DNA from: DATDVT01 sp035289905
Lineage (GTDB): Archaea; Nanobdellota; Nanobdellia; SCGC-AAA011-G17; GW2011-AR18
Assembly (NCBI GenBank): GCA_035289905.1
Contig: DATDVT010000002.1
Coordinates: 1 to 30,671, forward strand
DNA: 30,671 nucleotides
Direction: 5' to 3'
Shown here: positions 16,420-23,091 of the stretch, in pieces
Layout: the number at the start of each line of letters is the position of its first letter
Numbering within the stretch: position 1 is the first letter of the stretch
Position numbers and translations under genes: made by a program
The notes under the pieces: model-generated
Told to the model about the DNA's origin: nothing
Database searches by the model: none
Seen by the model: only the letters and a program-made list of their open reading frames with translations

Positions 16420-16623
16420 GTTAATCGCACTTGAACTATTGCATTTACAAAAGATCTATATGGATAATCTTCTCTTTTCAAATATCCATGATCTCTAAGT
16501 AAACCCAATTCTTCCTGCACTTTCCTCATATTTAAACCTTGTGCTATTTGTTTCGCAGATTTCCAGGATTTTTTTAGATATAATCCATTATAATTTCATA
16601 AAAAATAGGTATATTTTGCTCAT
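16416..16623 (-). pseudogene. Helix-turn-helix-like remnant coupled to rpoN
   Basis: Upstream of rpoN, an open frame from 16595 to TGA 16416 reads NYNGLYLKKSWKSAKQIAQG, then LNMRKVQEELGLLRDHGYLK, then REDYPYRSFVNAIVQVRLT. It resembles a winged-helix core, with a helix-turn-helix around SAKQIAQGLNMRKVQEELGL. Only an internal ATG (16529) is in frame, giving 37 residues. A plausible start, ATG 16623 (MSKIYLFFM), is in another frame, so a frameshift near 16595 seems likely. The stop overlaps the rpoN ATG. I do not recognise the family; it could be a truncated regulator or a short real protein from 16529. Confidence 0.4.
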
Positions 16624-16676
16624 TGTATAGAAAAAGAGTTGAATTTCTCTTCTTGCTATGTTTTTAATAAGAATAA

Positions 16677-16763
16677 ATTTTAGAAAAAAGAGATTTAGAT
16701 TATAAGTTATTAAAGAAGTGGCATCATAATTATCATATAGATTTAAAGAACTTAAAATTTTAG
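16677..16763 (+). pseudogene. Short coding-like fragment in the rpoN intergenic region
   Basis: The 364-base stretch before rpoN also holds a plus-strand 28-codon open segment without a start codon, reading ILEKRDLDYKLLKKWHHNYH then IDLKNLKF before TAG 16763. It looks like protein sequence more than random AT-rich DNA (WHHNYH, regular K/L spacing). It is probably a fragment of a lost gene, but this is weak evidence. The remaining bases of the stretch show nothing I can name. Confidence 0.25.
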
Positions 16764-16783
16764 AATATGTTCAGTGCAACTTC

Positions 16784-16990
16784 CTATTTCTTTTTAACCT
16801 TTCCATCTAATCCCTCTTTTTTAACCCCCTCTGCATCTTTCATTAAATCAACACCAAGCTCTTGCAATGCCTTTAAATGCATCTGCATTAACTGCTCAAC
16901 AATTCCAATCATTCTAACCAATTCTTCCCTCTCCTTACTTAATGTACTTAATGCACCTTTATGGAATCCAATTGTTTCTTCATTTACCAT
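16784..16990 (-). CDS. Small helical protein coupled to the aminotransferase-like gene
   Basis: This is a 68-residue protein, mostly amphipathic helix. The core ETIGFHKGALSTLSKEREEL followed by VRMIGIVEQLMQMHLKALQE has a regular heptad pattern and a Met/Leu-rich face, then a charged GVKKEGLDGKVKKK tail. It is probably a real conserved small archaeal protein that oligomerises; I cannot name it. I chose ATG 16990 because GGAG lies about 8 nt upstream inside the previous gene; an ATG four codons earlier (17002) is possible. It overlaps the end of the upstream gene by 11 bases, indicating coupled translation. Confidence 0.6.
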   Translation of the reverse strand: MVNEETIGFHKGALSTLSKEREELVRMIGIVEQLMQMHLKALQELGVDLMKDAEGVKKEGLDGKVKKK

Positions 16991-17771
16991 CTGACTCTCC
17001 AAAATTCAATCTCTTCACCTCAATAGATATCGCATCTTTATTAATTCTATTATAAACAGGACACAATTTATATTCATAACCTTTTCTATTACAATATTCT
17101 AAAACCCACTCATTTTTCTCCACAACAACATTTAAACTTCTAGATTCTGGAAAATAAACCTTAAAATTATTTAACTCTTTCTTGATCTCAAAGTTTAAAC
17201 TGACTAAAAAATTAAACCTAATATATGCATTCTTTAATTTTTTTAATAATGAAAAATCTTCAACAACTAAACTATTAAAATCAAAATCAAAATTCGAAGC
17301 AATAAAACCATAATTACCATAATCGACAATCTTCCATCTACCGAAACTACCCAATATTATATCTCCAACATTACATAAACCATCAACACCGATTCCAGAA
17401 CAAGCATCAACAATCAATAAACAATTATTATCCTTACAAACTTGATAAATCTCAAACAAGGGTTGCTCAACATAATATCCTCCAAGACTACATATATACA
17501 AAGAATCATAATCTCCAACAAATTTTCCTAACAAATCTATATCAACCATTCCATCTTTAGTTTCCAAAAAACTAAACTCCAAACCTACTTTTTTTGCAAT
17601 ATCTGGACACTTCCACCAACCCGCCTGATCAGGAAACAAAATATTTTTGCAGCCTTCTCTTTTTAGAATTTCAAAGGCCTTAAATATAGCATCGTTTCCA
17701 TTAGATGTAATAGCAATATTATTTTTTTTAGTATAGTTTTTCAACTGTTCTAAAATATTTTCATAAATCAT
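16980..17771 (-). CDS. Short PLP-dependent aminotransferase-like protein (DegT/StrS-like fold)
   Basis: This 263-residue protein has features of fold-type I PLP enzymes. ITSNGNDAIFKAFEIL matches the phosphate-binding turn, ILFPDQAGWW the ring-stacking segment, CLLIVDACSGIGVDG the Asp that pairs with the pyridine nitrogen, and GDIILGSFGRWKIVDYGNYG the position of the catalytic lysine (Lys in FGRWK). The order and the GSFG-x-K context recall DegT/DnrJ/EryC1/StrS sugar aminotransferases, which are usually about 370-400 residues. This one is shorter in its C-terminal domain, so activity is uncertain. A TATA-like TTTTTTAAATC lies about 27 bp before ATG 17771. It is followed by an overlapping small helical protein gene. 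A role in surface-sugar biosynthesis would be a guess. Confidence 0.55.
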   Translation of the reverse strand: MIYENILEQLKNYTKKNNIAITSNGNDAIFKAFEILKREGCKNILFPDQAGWWKCPDIAKKVGLEFSFLETKDGMVDIDLLGKFVGDYDSLYICSLGGYYVEQPLFEIYQVCKDNNCLLIVDACSGIGVDGLCNVGDIILGSFGRWKIVDYGNYGFIASNFDFDFNSLVVEDFSLLKKLKNAYIRFNFLVSLNFEIKKELNNFKVYFPESRSLNVVVEKNEWVLEYCNRKGYEYKLCPVYNRINKDAISIEVKRLNFGESDGK

Positions 17772-17982
17772 AATTAAAAGATTAACAAAAAGATTTAAAA
17801 AAGTATGTTAAATAGCATGGCTTTTCCTTATTCTTTTTCGAAAACTGTACATATAAAAGTTTAAATTTTTTAAGTTAATTTTATTAAATAAATCCATTAG
17901 ATATAAATATTTATAAAAAAATTCTTTCATATAAAAATTTAAATAAGGAGATTTATATGATCAAAATATTAAAATCTTTCAA

Positions 17983-18068
17983 GCGACTTTAGTTGAATGG
18001 TACAACCCGAGCTTCCCATCTTAAATAGGAAATAGCTCGTAATGCGGGTTCGATTCCCGCAAGTCGCA
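17983..18068 (+). tRNA. tRNA-Gly(CCC) with a 15-nt intron
   Basis: The acceptor arms GCGACTT and AAGTCGC pair over 7 bp, followed by discriminator A. The D arm is GTTG/CAAC, the T arm GCGGG-TTCGATT-CCCGC. The anticodon stem CGAGC/GCTCG encloses loop TTCCCAA once 18019-18033 is removed, giving anticodon CCC. The intron sits between positions 37 and 38. TTCC pairs with GGAA (4 bp), with 3-nt bulges CAT and ATA whose cleavage after the second base gives exactly these ends; the inner helix is absent, so this is a relaxed bulge-helix-bulge. A TTTAAATA element lies about 40 bp upstream. No CCA is encoded. Confidence 0.9.
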
Positions 18069-18096
18069 TTCAGAGCCATTATCAAGTTAAATCAAA

Positions 18097-18426
18097 CTAA
18101 GAACCAACTAATCTTTGTTCTAAAAGCTTACTCAAAAAACAATAAGGAAACATAACAAAACCATCTGGATAAATAGGTGGATGTTTATCAGCAATAAAAA
18201 ACTCCTTAACATTCCCTTCTAATACTGTTAAATTACCCCTCACCTTTAAGGGTTTAGAACCAACATAAACAATCTCATGAATATCCACCTTACCATAAAC
18301 ATAACAACAAGAGCCGTTACTTAAACAACCTATATTATCCGGCCTAACCAAAATAAAATCTTTATAAGATTGATCACCAGGATCCTTAGAATTAAACCAC
18401 CAACCCCCTAAAATATATTGATTCAT
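18097..18426 (-). CDS. Small protein of unknown function
   Basis: This is a 109-residue protein with no recognised family. It appears to be a compact beta-rich fold: strands around KDFILVRP, CCYVYGKVDIHEIVYVGSKP and KVRGNLTVLEGNVKEFFIA, with Trp-Trp near the N-terminus and a Cys-Cys pair in NGSCCYVYG. It has no signal peptide or membrane helix. A TATA element (CATTTAAATATTT at 18446-18458) lies 25 bp before ATG 18426, supporting a real, leaderless gene. It converges on the tRNA-Gly gene (28 bases apart). No functional clue comes from the neighbours. Confidence 0.5.
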   Translation of the reverse strand: MNQYILGGWWFNSKDPGDQSYKDFILVRPDNIGCLSNGSCCYVYGKVDIHEIVYVGSKPLKVRGNLTVLEGNVKEFFIADKHPPIYPDGFVMFPYCFLSKLLEQRLVGS

Positions 18427-18465
18427 ATTGTTTACAACAAGAAGACATTTAAATATTTTTCTAAA

Positions 18466-18477
18466 AAAAACAAAAAT
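18466..18477 (-). terminator. U-rich terminator of the 574-residue orphan
   Basis: Directly after the TAA at 18478 the minus strand reads T5-G-T8. This fits an archaeal U-tract terminator and separates this gene from the small orphan downstream. Confidence 0.5.
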
Positions 18478-20202
18478 TTATCGAAGAACATTCAATAGTT
18501 TAAACTCTTCTCTCCTATTATCTGACTGAACCAATAACTCATTTAGTTTAATTCTAAAAAAATCAGCTTGCTCTTTAAAATTATCAACAATCTTCCCAGA
18601 AATAACAACCCAATGTATCAAAAAATACAAATCCTTAGTAATATATTTTTCAAAAGAAGCAACATAATTATTTAATTCAAAAATAGTCCTTTCATCATCT
18701 AATAGATACATTTCAAAATGTTTTCCCCAACGAGAAATAAGTTTACTTCTTAATTTAACAAATTTTCCTATCCTATCTCTATTAAACTCAAAAAAACTAA
18801 TAAAAGAATTTAAATTTTTAAGCATAATATCTATAGTCTTAAAAAGATTATTAAGCATAGATTTAGAACATATATACTCAGAAAACAAAAAATTAAGATT
18901 GACATTTAAAGAACTTAAAGAATCACGTAAACCATAAATAACCCTATAAGATCTACTCAAAAAAGCTAAATAGCTATAAACCTCATTTAATCTTAAAAAG
19001 AATAAAGATGGATCTACTTGTCCATTTATCCTATAATTCCTTTTAAAAACCCTATTTGAAAGCTTCCTAAACCCTGAATCATTAAATTCAGATATAATCG
19101 AATTATAAGAATTTAAAGTAGCAACCATCTCTTTTAAAAAAATATCTAATACACAACCACATGTACTATTATGAAAAATATCTATACATAAATCAACCTT
19201 ACTAATTTTTAACATAATATTTTCTAAATTTAAACACAAAACAATAATTCTAGCCAAAACATCCCCAGAATTTATACCCCTCTCCCAATCAATATACCAC
19301 TGATCAAAATAATCAACATTATTCATAACTAGAGACCACCCTAAAGGATAAATAGACACAATAGAAAATAACTCCCTTAAACTAGCAATAATACCTAAAC
19401 TTTGTTGATATGAAAGACCCTTAATACCAGAACGCACAAACTCATACATTACTTCCAATCTACTAACATCTTTCTCAAAGGTCTTAAATGCTTTAATTCT
19501 TTTTGAATCTTTTAAATAAGATCTAAAAGAATTTAAAAAATTTAAAAAATCTCTTTTAAAATCTTCCATGGGTCTTCTAGCCAAAAAACCATTACTAATC
19601 AAAAAACTATTTACCTCAAAAAGGAATTTACAATCGTTTCTTAATAATTTTAATAAAGACGGATCCATCCCATTAGATTTTAAAAATTCTCCCAAAGAAT
19701 CATAAATCTCAAAAATTAAAACCTTTAAATTATTTAAATTAAAAATAACCTTCCCCTCAAAATTATTCTGCGTAAAACTATCAGAAAAACTAGAATTTTC
19801 ATTAATAACTCCTATCAAAACACCACATCTAATCCTTAAATTATATCCTAAATTGAGTGCCTTATCTTGAATTCCATTAACAGTAATATATTCTAAAAAA
19901 CTATCAAATTCTCTCTGAAAATCTAAAAAAAAAGTAAGATCTATTGAAAGCCTCGATATTAAACTCGCTCGTTCTTTTGAACTAAGTTGAAAAAAAGAAA
20001 CCCTCTTATTCAAAGACATAGTTCTATCTAATTCAAATAACAATCCATCAAAATCACCTTTAATAACCTGAATTTCAAGAATATCCTGTTTTATATCAAC
20101 TAGTTTATCAAAAATATCCCTTAAAAAAACAACATTACCTCCACTTGCAATTCCTTTAGGTAATTTACCAAGAACTAAAGTCGGAGAATCTGAAATAGCC
20201 AT
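18478..20202 (-). CDS. Large helical orphan protein, divergent to metG
   Basis: This 574-residue cytoplasmic protein has no motif I recognise. Apart from a short N-terminal segment (MAISDSPTLVLGKLPKGIAS) it appears almost all alpha-helical, with repeated long amphipathic helices rich in F, L, S, N and D. It has no Walker or CxxC motif and no signal peptide. A longer frame reaches 20310, but those 36 extra residues would overlap the metG start. TTTATAAA at 20225-20232 lies about 26 bp before ATG 20202, so I take that as the start. The Phe- and Asp-rich composition follows the G/T-rich strand bias. It shares its promoter region with metG but shows no relation to it. It may be a scaffold or structural protein; that is a guess. 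Confidence 0.6.
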   Translation of the reverse strand: MAISDSPTLVLGKLPKGIASGGNVVFLRDIFDKLVDIKQDILEIQVIKGDFDGLLFELDRTMSLNKRVSFFQLSSKERASLISRLSIDLTFFLDFQREFDSFLEYITVNGIQDKALNLGYNLRIRCGVLIGVINENSSFSDSFTQNNFEGKVIFNLNNLKVLIFEIYDSLGEFLKSNGMDPSLLKLLRNDCKFLFEVNSFLISNGFLARRPMEDFKRDFLNFLNSFRSYLKDSKRIKAFKTFEKDVSRLEVMYEFVRSGIKGLSYQQSLGIIASLRELFSIVSIYPLGWSLVMNNVDYFDQWYIDWERGINSGDVLARIIVLCLNLENIMLKISKVDLCIDIFHNSTCGCVLDIFLKEMVATLNSYNSIISEFNDSGFRKLSNRVFKRNYRINGQVDPSLFFLRLNEVYSYLAFLSRSYRVIYGLRDSLSSLNVNLNFLFSEYICSKSMLNNLFKTIDIMLKNLNSFISFFEFNRDRIGKFVKLRSKLISRWGKHFEMYLLDDERTIFELNNYVASFEKYITKDLYFLIHWVVISGKIVDNFKEQADFFRIKLNELLVQSDNRREEFKLLNVLR

Positions 20203-20224
20203 TAATTCAAAAAATAAAAACAAG

Positions 20225-20232
20225 TTTATAAA
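20225..20232 (-). promoter_or_regulatory. TATA element deciding the start of the large orphan
   Basis: TTTATAAA on the minus strand is about 26 bp before ATG 20202. It lies inside the longer reading frame and therefore argues against a start at 20310. Confidence 0.6.
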
Positions 20233-20290
20233 AGTTCTTATTAAAAAAAATAGAAGATTTAAATAAGACAAAAAACATAAAAAATAAAAT

Positions 20291-22090
20291 ATGAAAAACA
20301 CATTTTTCATTTCAAGCGCAATAGACTACCCATCAGCACCACCACATGTAGGCCATATGTACGAAAAAATATGCTGTGATGTTATAGCTAGATGGAACCG
20401 CTTACAAGGAAAAAAAGTTCACTTTTCAACAGGATTAGACTGCCATGGAAGTAAAATAGCAAGATGCGCAAAAGAAGCAAATAAAATCCCTCTAGAGTTT
20501 ATTAAAACAATAGAAAAATTCTTTTTACAATTATGCAAAGAATATAATATTTCATATACTGATTTTATAGAAACCGTAGAAGAAAGACATAAAAAAGTAG
20601 TAATAAAAATGATTAAAGAATTACATAAAAAAGGAGATATATATAAAGGAAAATATTCTGGATATTATTGTTCTGAGTGTGAGACCTATTTCCCAAAAGA
20701 AGAATTAAATGGAATCAATTGTCCAACACATAATAAACCTACTGAATTTCTAGAAGAAGATGCATATTTTTTTAAAATGAATAAATATCAAAATAAATTA
20801 ATAGAACATATAAAAAATAATCCAAACTTTATAAGACCTGAAAAAAAGAAAAATGAAATCTTAAACAGATTAAAAGAACCCTTACATGATTTTTGTCTTA
20901 CCAGAGAAAAAATATCCTGGGGGATTCCATTTCCATTAGACAAAAAATATATAGTCTCCATTTGGAATGATGCTTTAATTAACTACCTAACAACAATAAA
21001 TTATCCCAACAAAAAATTTAAAGATTTTTGGCCAGCCTTGCATATTATAGGCTCAGATATTGTCTGGCATCATACTGTAATCTGGGGCACATGGCTACTA
21101 GCTTCAAATATAGAATTACCAGAGGTTCTTGTCCATGGGTTTATCAAAAGCTCCACTGGAGAAAAAATGTCAAAATCACTCAAAAATACAATAGACCCGC
21201 TAGTTCTCTCAAAACAATATTCTTCAGAAGTCATTCGTTATTATTTAATAAGAGAAATTCCATTTGGTGAAGATGGAGATTTTTCAGAAAAAAAATTGAT
21301 TGAAAGAAATAACAATGAATTATCTAATGACCTTGGTAATTTATTACAAAGAGTTATAGTTCTAACAAAAAAAAATAAAAATATAACCCAACAAAAAATA
21401 GATCAAAATCTATTCAAAAAACTAAATTTAGAACAAATAAAAAAAGAAATGAAAAACTATGAATTACATAATGCCTTATCAACTATATGGAAATTTATAA
21501 ATGATTGTAACAAATATATTAATGATAATAAACCCTGGGAAAAAGAAAATCCTAAAATTATTTTATATAATTTACTAGAAGCACTTAGAATAATATCTAT
21601 TTTAATCGAACCGTTTCTACCAGAAACATCAGAAAAAATACAAAAACAACTAAACATAAAAGAAAAAAATCTGTTAAAAGAATGTAAATTAAAAAAAATA
21701 ACATATTCGGTTAATGAACCTAAAATTTTATTTAGAAAAATTGAGGTAAAAAACATGATGAAAAATAAACACATATCATATGACGATTTTAAAAAATTAG
21801 ACATAAGAATAGCAACAATCAAAGAAGTAAAAGACATAGAAAATACAGACAAATTATACCAACTAATTTTAAATCTAGACAATGAAGAAAGACAAATTAT
21901 AGCTGGAATAAAAAAAGATTACGAAAAAGAAGAATTGATTGGTAAACAAGTTGCAATCATAACAAATTTAGAACCGAAAACAATAAGGAGAATTGAAAGT
22001 AATGGTATGTTACTAGCTGCAGTAAACAAAGACAAATGTGTTTTACTCTCTCCAGACAAAAAAATTGAAAATAATTCTAAAGTGATGTAA
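20291..22090 (+). CDS. metG: Methionyl-tRNA synthetase with fused tRNA-binding domain
   Basis: This 599-residue class I synthetase charges initiator and elongator tRNA-Met. HVGH lies at 19-22, KMSKS at 292-296, and the connective-peptide zinc knuckle has CSEC (127-130) and CPTH (144-147), so one metal is bound with Cys3His. The anticodon-binding helix bundle follows (about 340-470). Residues from about 490 form an OB-fold tRNA-binding domain (DFKKLDIRIATIKEVKDIEN and later GKQVAIITNLEPKTIRRIES then NGMLLA), the EMAPII-like module fused at the C-terminus as in many bacterial and some archaeal MetRS. A TTTAAATA element lies about 33 bp upstream. The stop codon is directly followed by tRNA-Val with zero spacing, so the mRNA 3' end may be made by tRNA processing. 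Confidence 0.96.
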   Translation: MKNTFFISSAIDYPSAPPHVGHMYEKICCDVIARWNRLQGKKVHFSTGLDCHGSKIARCAKEANKIPLEFIKTIEKFFLQLCKEYNISYTDFIETVEERHKKVVIKMIKELHKKGDIYKGKYSGYYCSECETYFPKEELNGINCPTHNKPTEFLEEDAYFFKMNKYQNKLIEHIKNNPNFIRPEKKKNEILNRLKEPLHDFCLTREKISWGIPFPLDKKYIVSIWNDALINYLTTINYPNKKFKDFWPALHIIGSDIVWHHTVIWGTWLLASNIELPEVLVHGFIKSSTGEKMSKSLKNTIDPLVLSKQYSSEVIRYYLIREIPFGEDGDFSEKKLIERNNNELSNDLGNLLQRVIVLTKKNKNITQQKIDQNLFKKLNLEQIKKEMKNYELHNALSTIWKFINDCNKYINDNKPWEKENPKIILYNLLEALRIISILIEPFLPETSEKIQKQLNIKEKNLLKECKLKKITYSVNEPKILFRKIEVKNMMKNKHISYDDFKKLDIRIATIKEVKDIENTDKLYQLILNLDNEERQIIAGIKKDYEKEELIGKQVAIITNLEPKTIRRIESNGMLLAAVNKDKCVLLSPDKKIENNSKVM

Positions 22091-22163
22091 GGGTCTGTGG
22101 TCTAGTGGCTATGATCTCTCCTTGACGTGGAGAGGGTCCCAGGTTCAAATCCTGGCAGACCCA
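22091..22163 (+). tRNA. tRNA-Val(GAC), no intron
   Basis: GGGTCTG pairs with CAGACCC (7 bp), discriminator A. The D stem is GTC/GAT, the anticodon stem TCTCC/GGAGA around loop TTGACGT (anticodon GAC), the T arm CCAGG-TTCAAAT-CCTGG. The first base follows the metG TAA directly and there is no TATA box at a suitable place, so it is probably cotranscribed with metG. The last 19 bases overlap the 3' end of the minus-strand FMN-reductase gene. No CCA is encoded. Confidence 0.95.
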
Positions 22164-22747
22164 TATATATTTGTCTCTCTAGCATTTTTTAATGCATTAG
22201 TCCACCATATAAGATCATCAAAAAAAGAATCTAATTGAAATTTTAAAATATCAAAAAGATTAGGAACATCTATCTTATTCATCATTATATCAAAGAATAA
22301 TTGAGGAGGAATATGAATTGCTTGCCTAATAGGTGCCATTTGAAGTTCAATTACAACCTGTCTTAACTGTTCAACTGAACGTGCCCCACCAACACCACCA
22401 TACGAAACAAAGCCTACTGCTTTTTTATTCCACTCCCTATAAATATAATCGAACATATTCTTTAAAACTGCAGGATACCCATGATTATATTCCGGAGTAA
22501 CTACAATAAAACTATCTGCGCCTTCCACTTTCACAGATAATTTTCTTACATTTTCATTCAAATAAGGTTCTTTTGCCATTAAAGGAGAAAAAGCTTCCTC
22601 AAAAAAAGGTAATGGAAAGTCTATTAAATCAACTAATTCAACCTCAAATTCATTTCTTTTTTTTGCTTCCTCAAAAACCCAATCAGCCACCCTTTTACTA
22701 AATCTACCATGTCTTACACTCCCAACAATTATCAAAACTCTCATCAT
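22145..22747 (-). CDS. NADPH-dependent FMN reductase (flavodoxin-like)
   Basis: This 200-residue protein binds FMN in a flavodoxin-like fold and uses NAD(P)H to reduce flavin or quinone-like substrates in the cytoplasm. The phosphate loop GSVRHGRFSKRVADW is at the N-terminus. TPEYNHGYPAVLKNMFDYIY (about 83-102) and SYGGVGGARSVEQLRQVVIE are the hallmark blocks of the NADPH_FMN_red family (chromate reductase/azoreductase-like). It begins at one of two consecutive ATGs (22747 or 22744). A TATA-like TTTTAAGTA lies about 25 bp upstream, overlapping the end of the Nudix frame. Its last six codons (YGSARI) and stop are read from the complement of tRNA-Val, an unusual overlap. Confidence 0.9.
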   Translation of the reverse strand: MMRVLIIVGSVRHGRFSKRVADWVFEEAKKRNEFEVELVDLIDFPLPFFEEAFSPLMAKEPYLNENVRKLSVKVEGADSFIVVTPEYNHGYPAVLKNMFDYIYREWNKKAVGFVSYGGVGGARSVEQLRQVVIELQMAPIRQAIHIPPQLFFDIMMNKIDVPNLFDILKFQLDSFFDDLIWWTNALKNARETNIYGSARI

Positions 22748-22767
22748 AAATTTTTAATAAACTCTAC

Positions 22768-23091
22768 TTAAAATAACTTTCTATATATTTCTCGCAGATG
22801 GGGAATCAAAGCCATACTCCAATCCTCATATCTCTCAAATGGCTCCTTAATAATCTGATCTATTTCAACCATTCTCCCAGAAATTATAGAACATTCAGCA
22901 GGCTTAACATCCTTATCAACTAAACCAGCATAAACTAAACCAAAATGCGCCCTATCTACCAGTTTATCATCCATAACTAAAGTCCCTACTAGTTTTAAAC
23001 TCCCTAAATCACCCTCAAAACTTACCTCCTCTTTAAGCTCTCTCTCCAAACAATTAATAACATAATTAAAAGAATCTATTCTACCAATATG
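22768..23091 (-). CDS. Nudix (MutT-like) domain, out-of-frame continuation of the dCTP deaminase gene
   Basis: This is the second part of a fused gene, 107 residues in the frame one base back from the deaminase. It begins HIGRIDSFNYVINCLERELK, then EEVSFEG; REL-x-EE is the catalytic Nudix box, and with the GVGG before the junction it gives the GGHI...RELKEEV layout of MutT-type pyrophosphohydrolases. The remaining strands (LKLVGTLVMDDKLVDRAHFG then LVYAGLV) complete the beta sheet. No ATG exists at the start of this frame. A TTG at 23049 would remove the glycine half of the Nudix box, so independent translation would make a dead enzyme. The domain's first half (YMLLFNNSSEVFAYVRTS to GVGG) is encoded in the upstream frame. 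Substrate unknown; a nucleoside triphosphate is likely. Confidence 0.8.
   Translation of the reverse strand, partial: HIGRIDSFNYVINCLERELKEEVSFEGDLGSLKLVGTLVMDDKLVDRAHFGLVYAGLVDKDVKPAECSIISGRMVEIDQIIKEPFERYEDWSMALIPHLREIYRKLF

Noticed and set aside
16767..16994. 75-codon plus-strand frame opposite the small helical protein
   Set aside because: It mirrors the minus-strand gene, whose heptad pattern and Shine-Dalgarno site are much better supported. It has no TATA box at the right distance.
17818..17865. 15-codon frame MAFPYSFSKTVHIKV with a TATA-like element 25 bp upstream
   Set aside because: It is too short to support as a gene. AT-rich DNA gives such TATA matches easily, and this TATA serves the divergent minus-strand gene.
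17957..17992. AAGGAG followed by an 11-codon ATG frame running into tRNA-Gly
   Set aside because: It would overlap the tRNA acceptor and D arm. It is too short and probably chance.
18478..20310. Signal anchor at the N-terminus of the 574-residue orphan
   Set aside because: The hydrophobic N-terminal 36 residues appear only if translation starts at 20310, upstream of the TATA box and overlapping metG. The supported start at 20202 removes them.
22768..23049. Stand-alone Nudix gene starting at TTG 23049
   Set aside because: This start would cut the Nudix box and the first half of the fold, which are present upstream in two frames. A split fusion explains all of the sequence.
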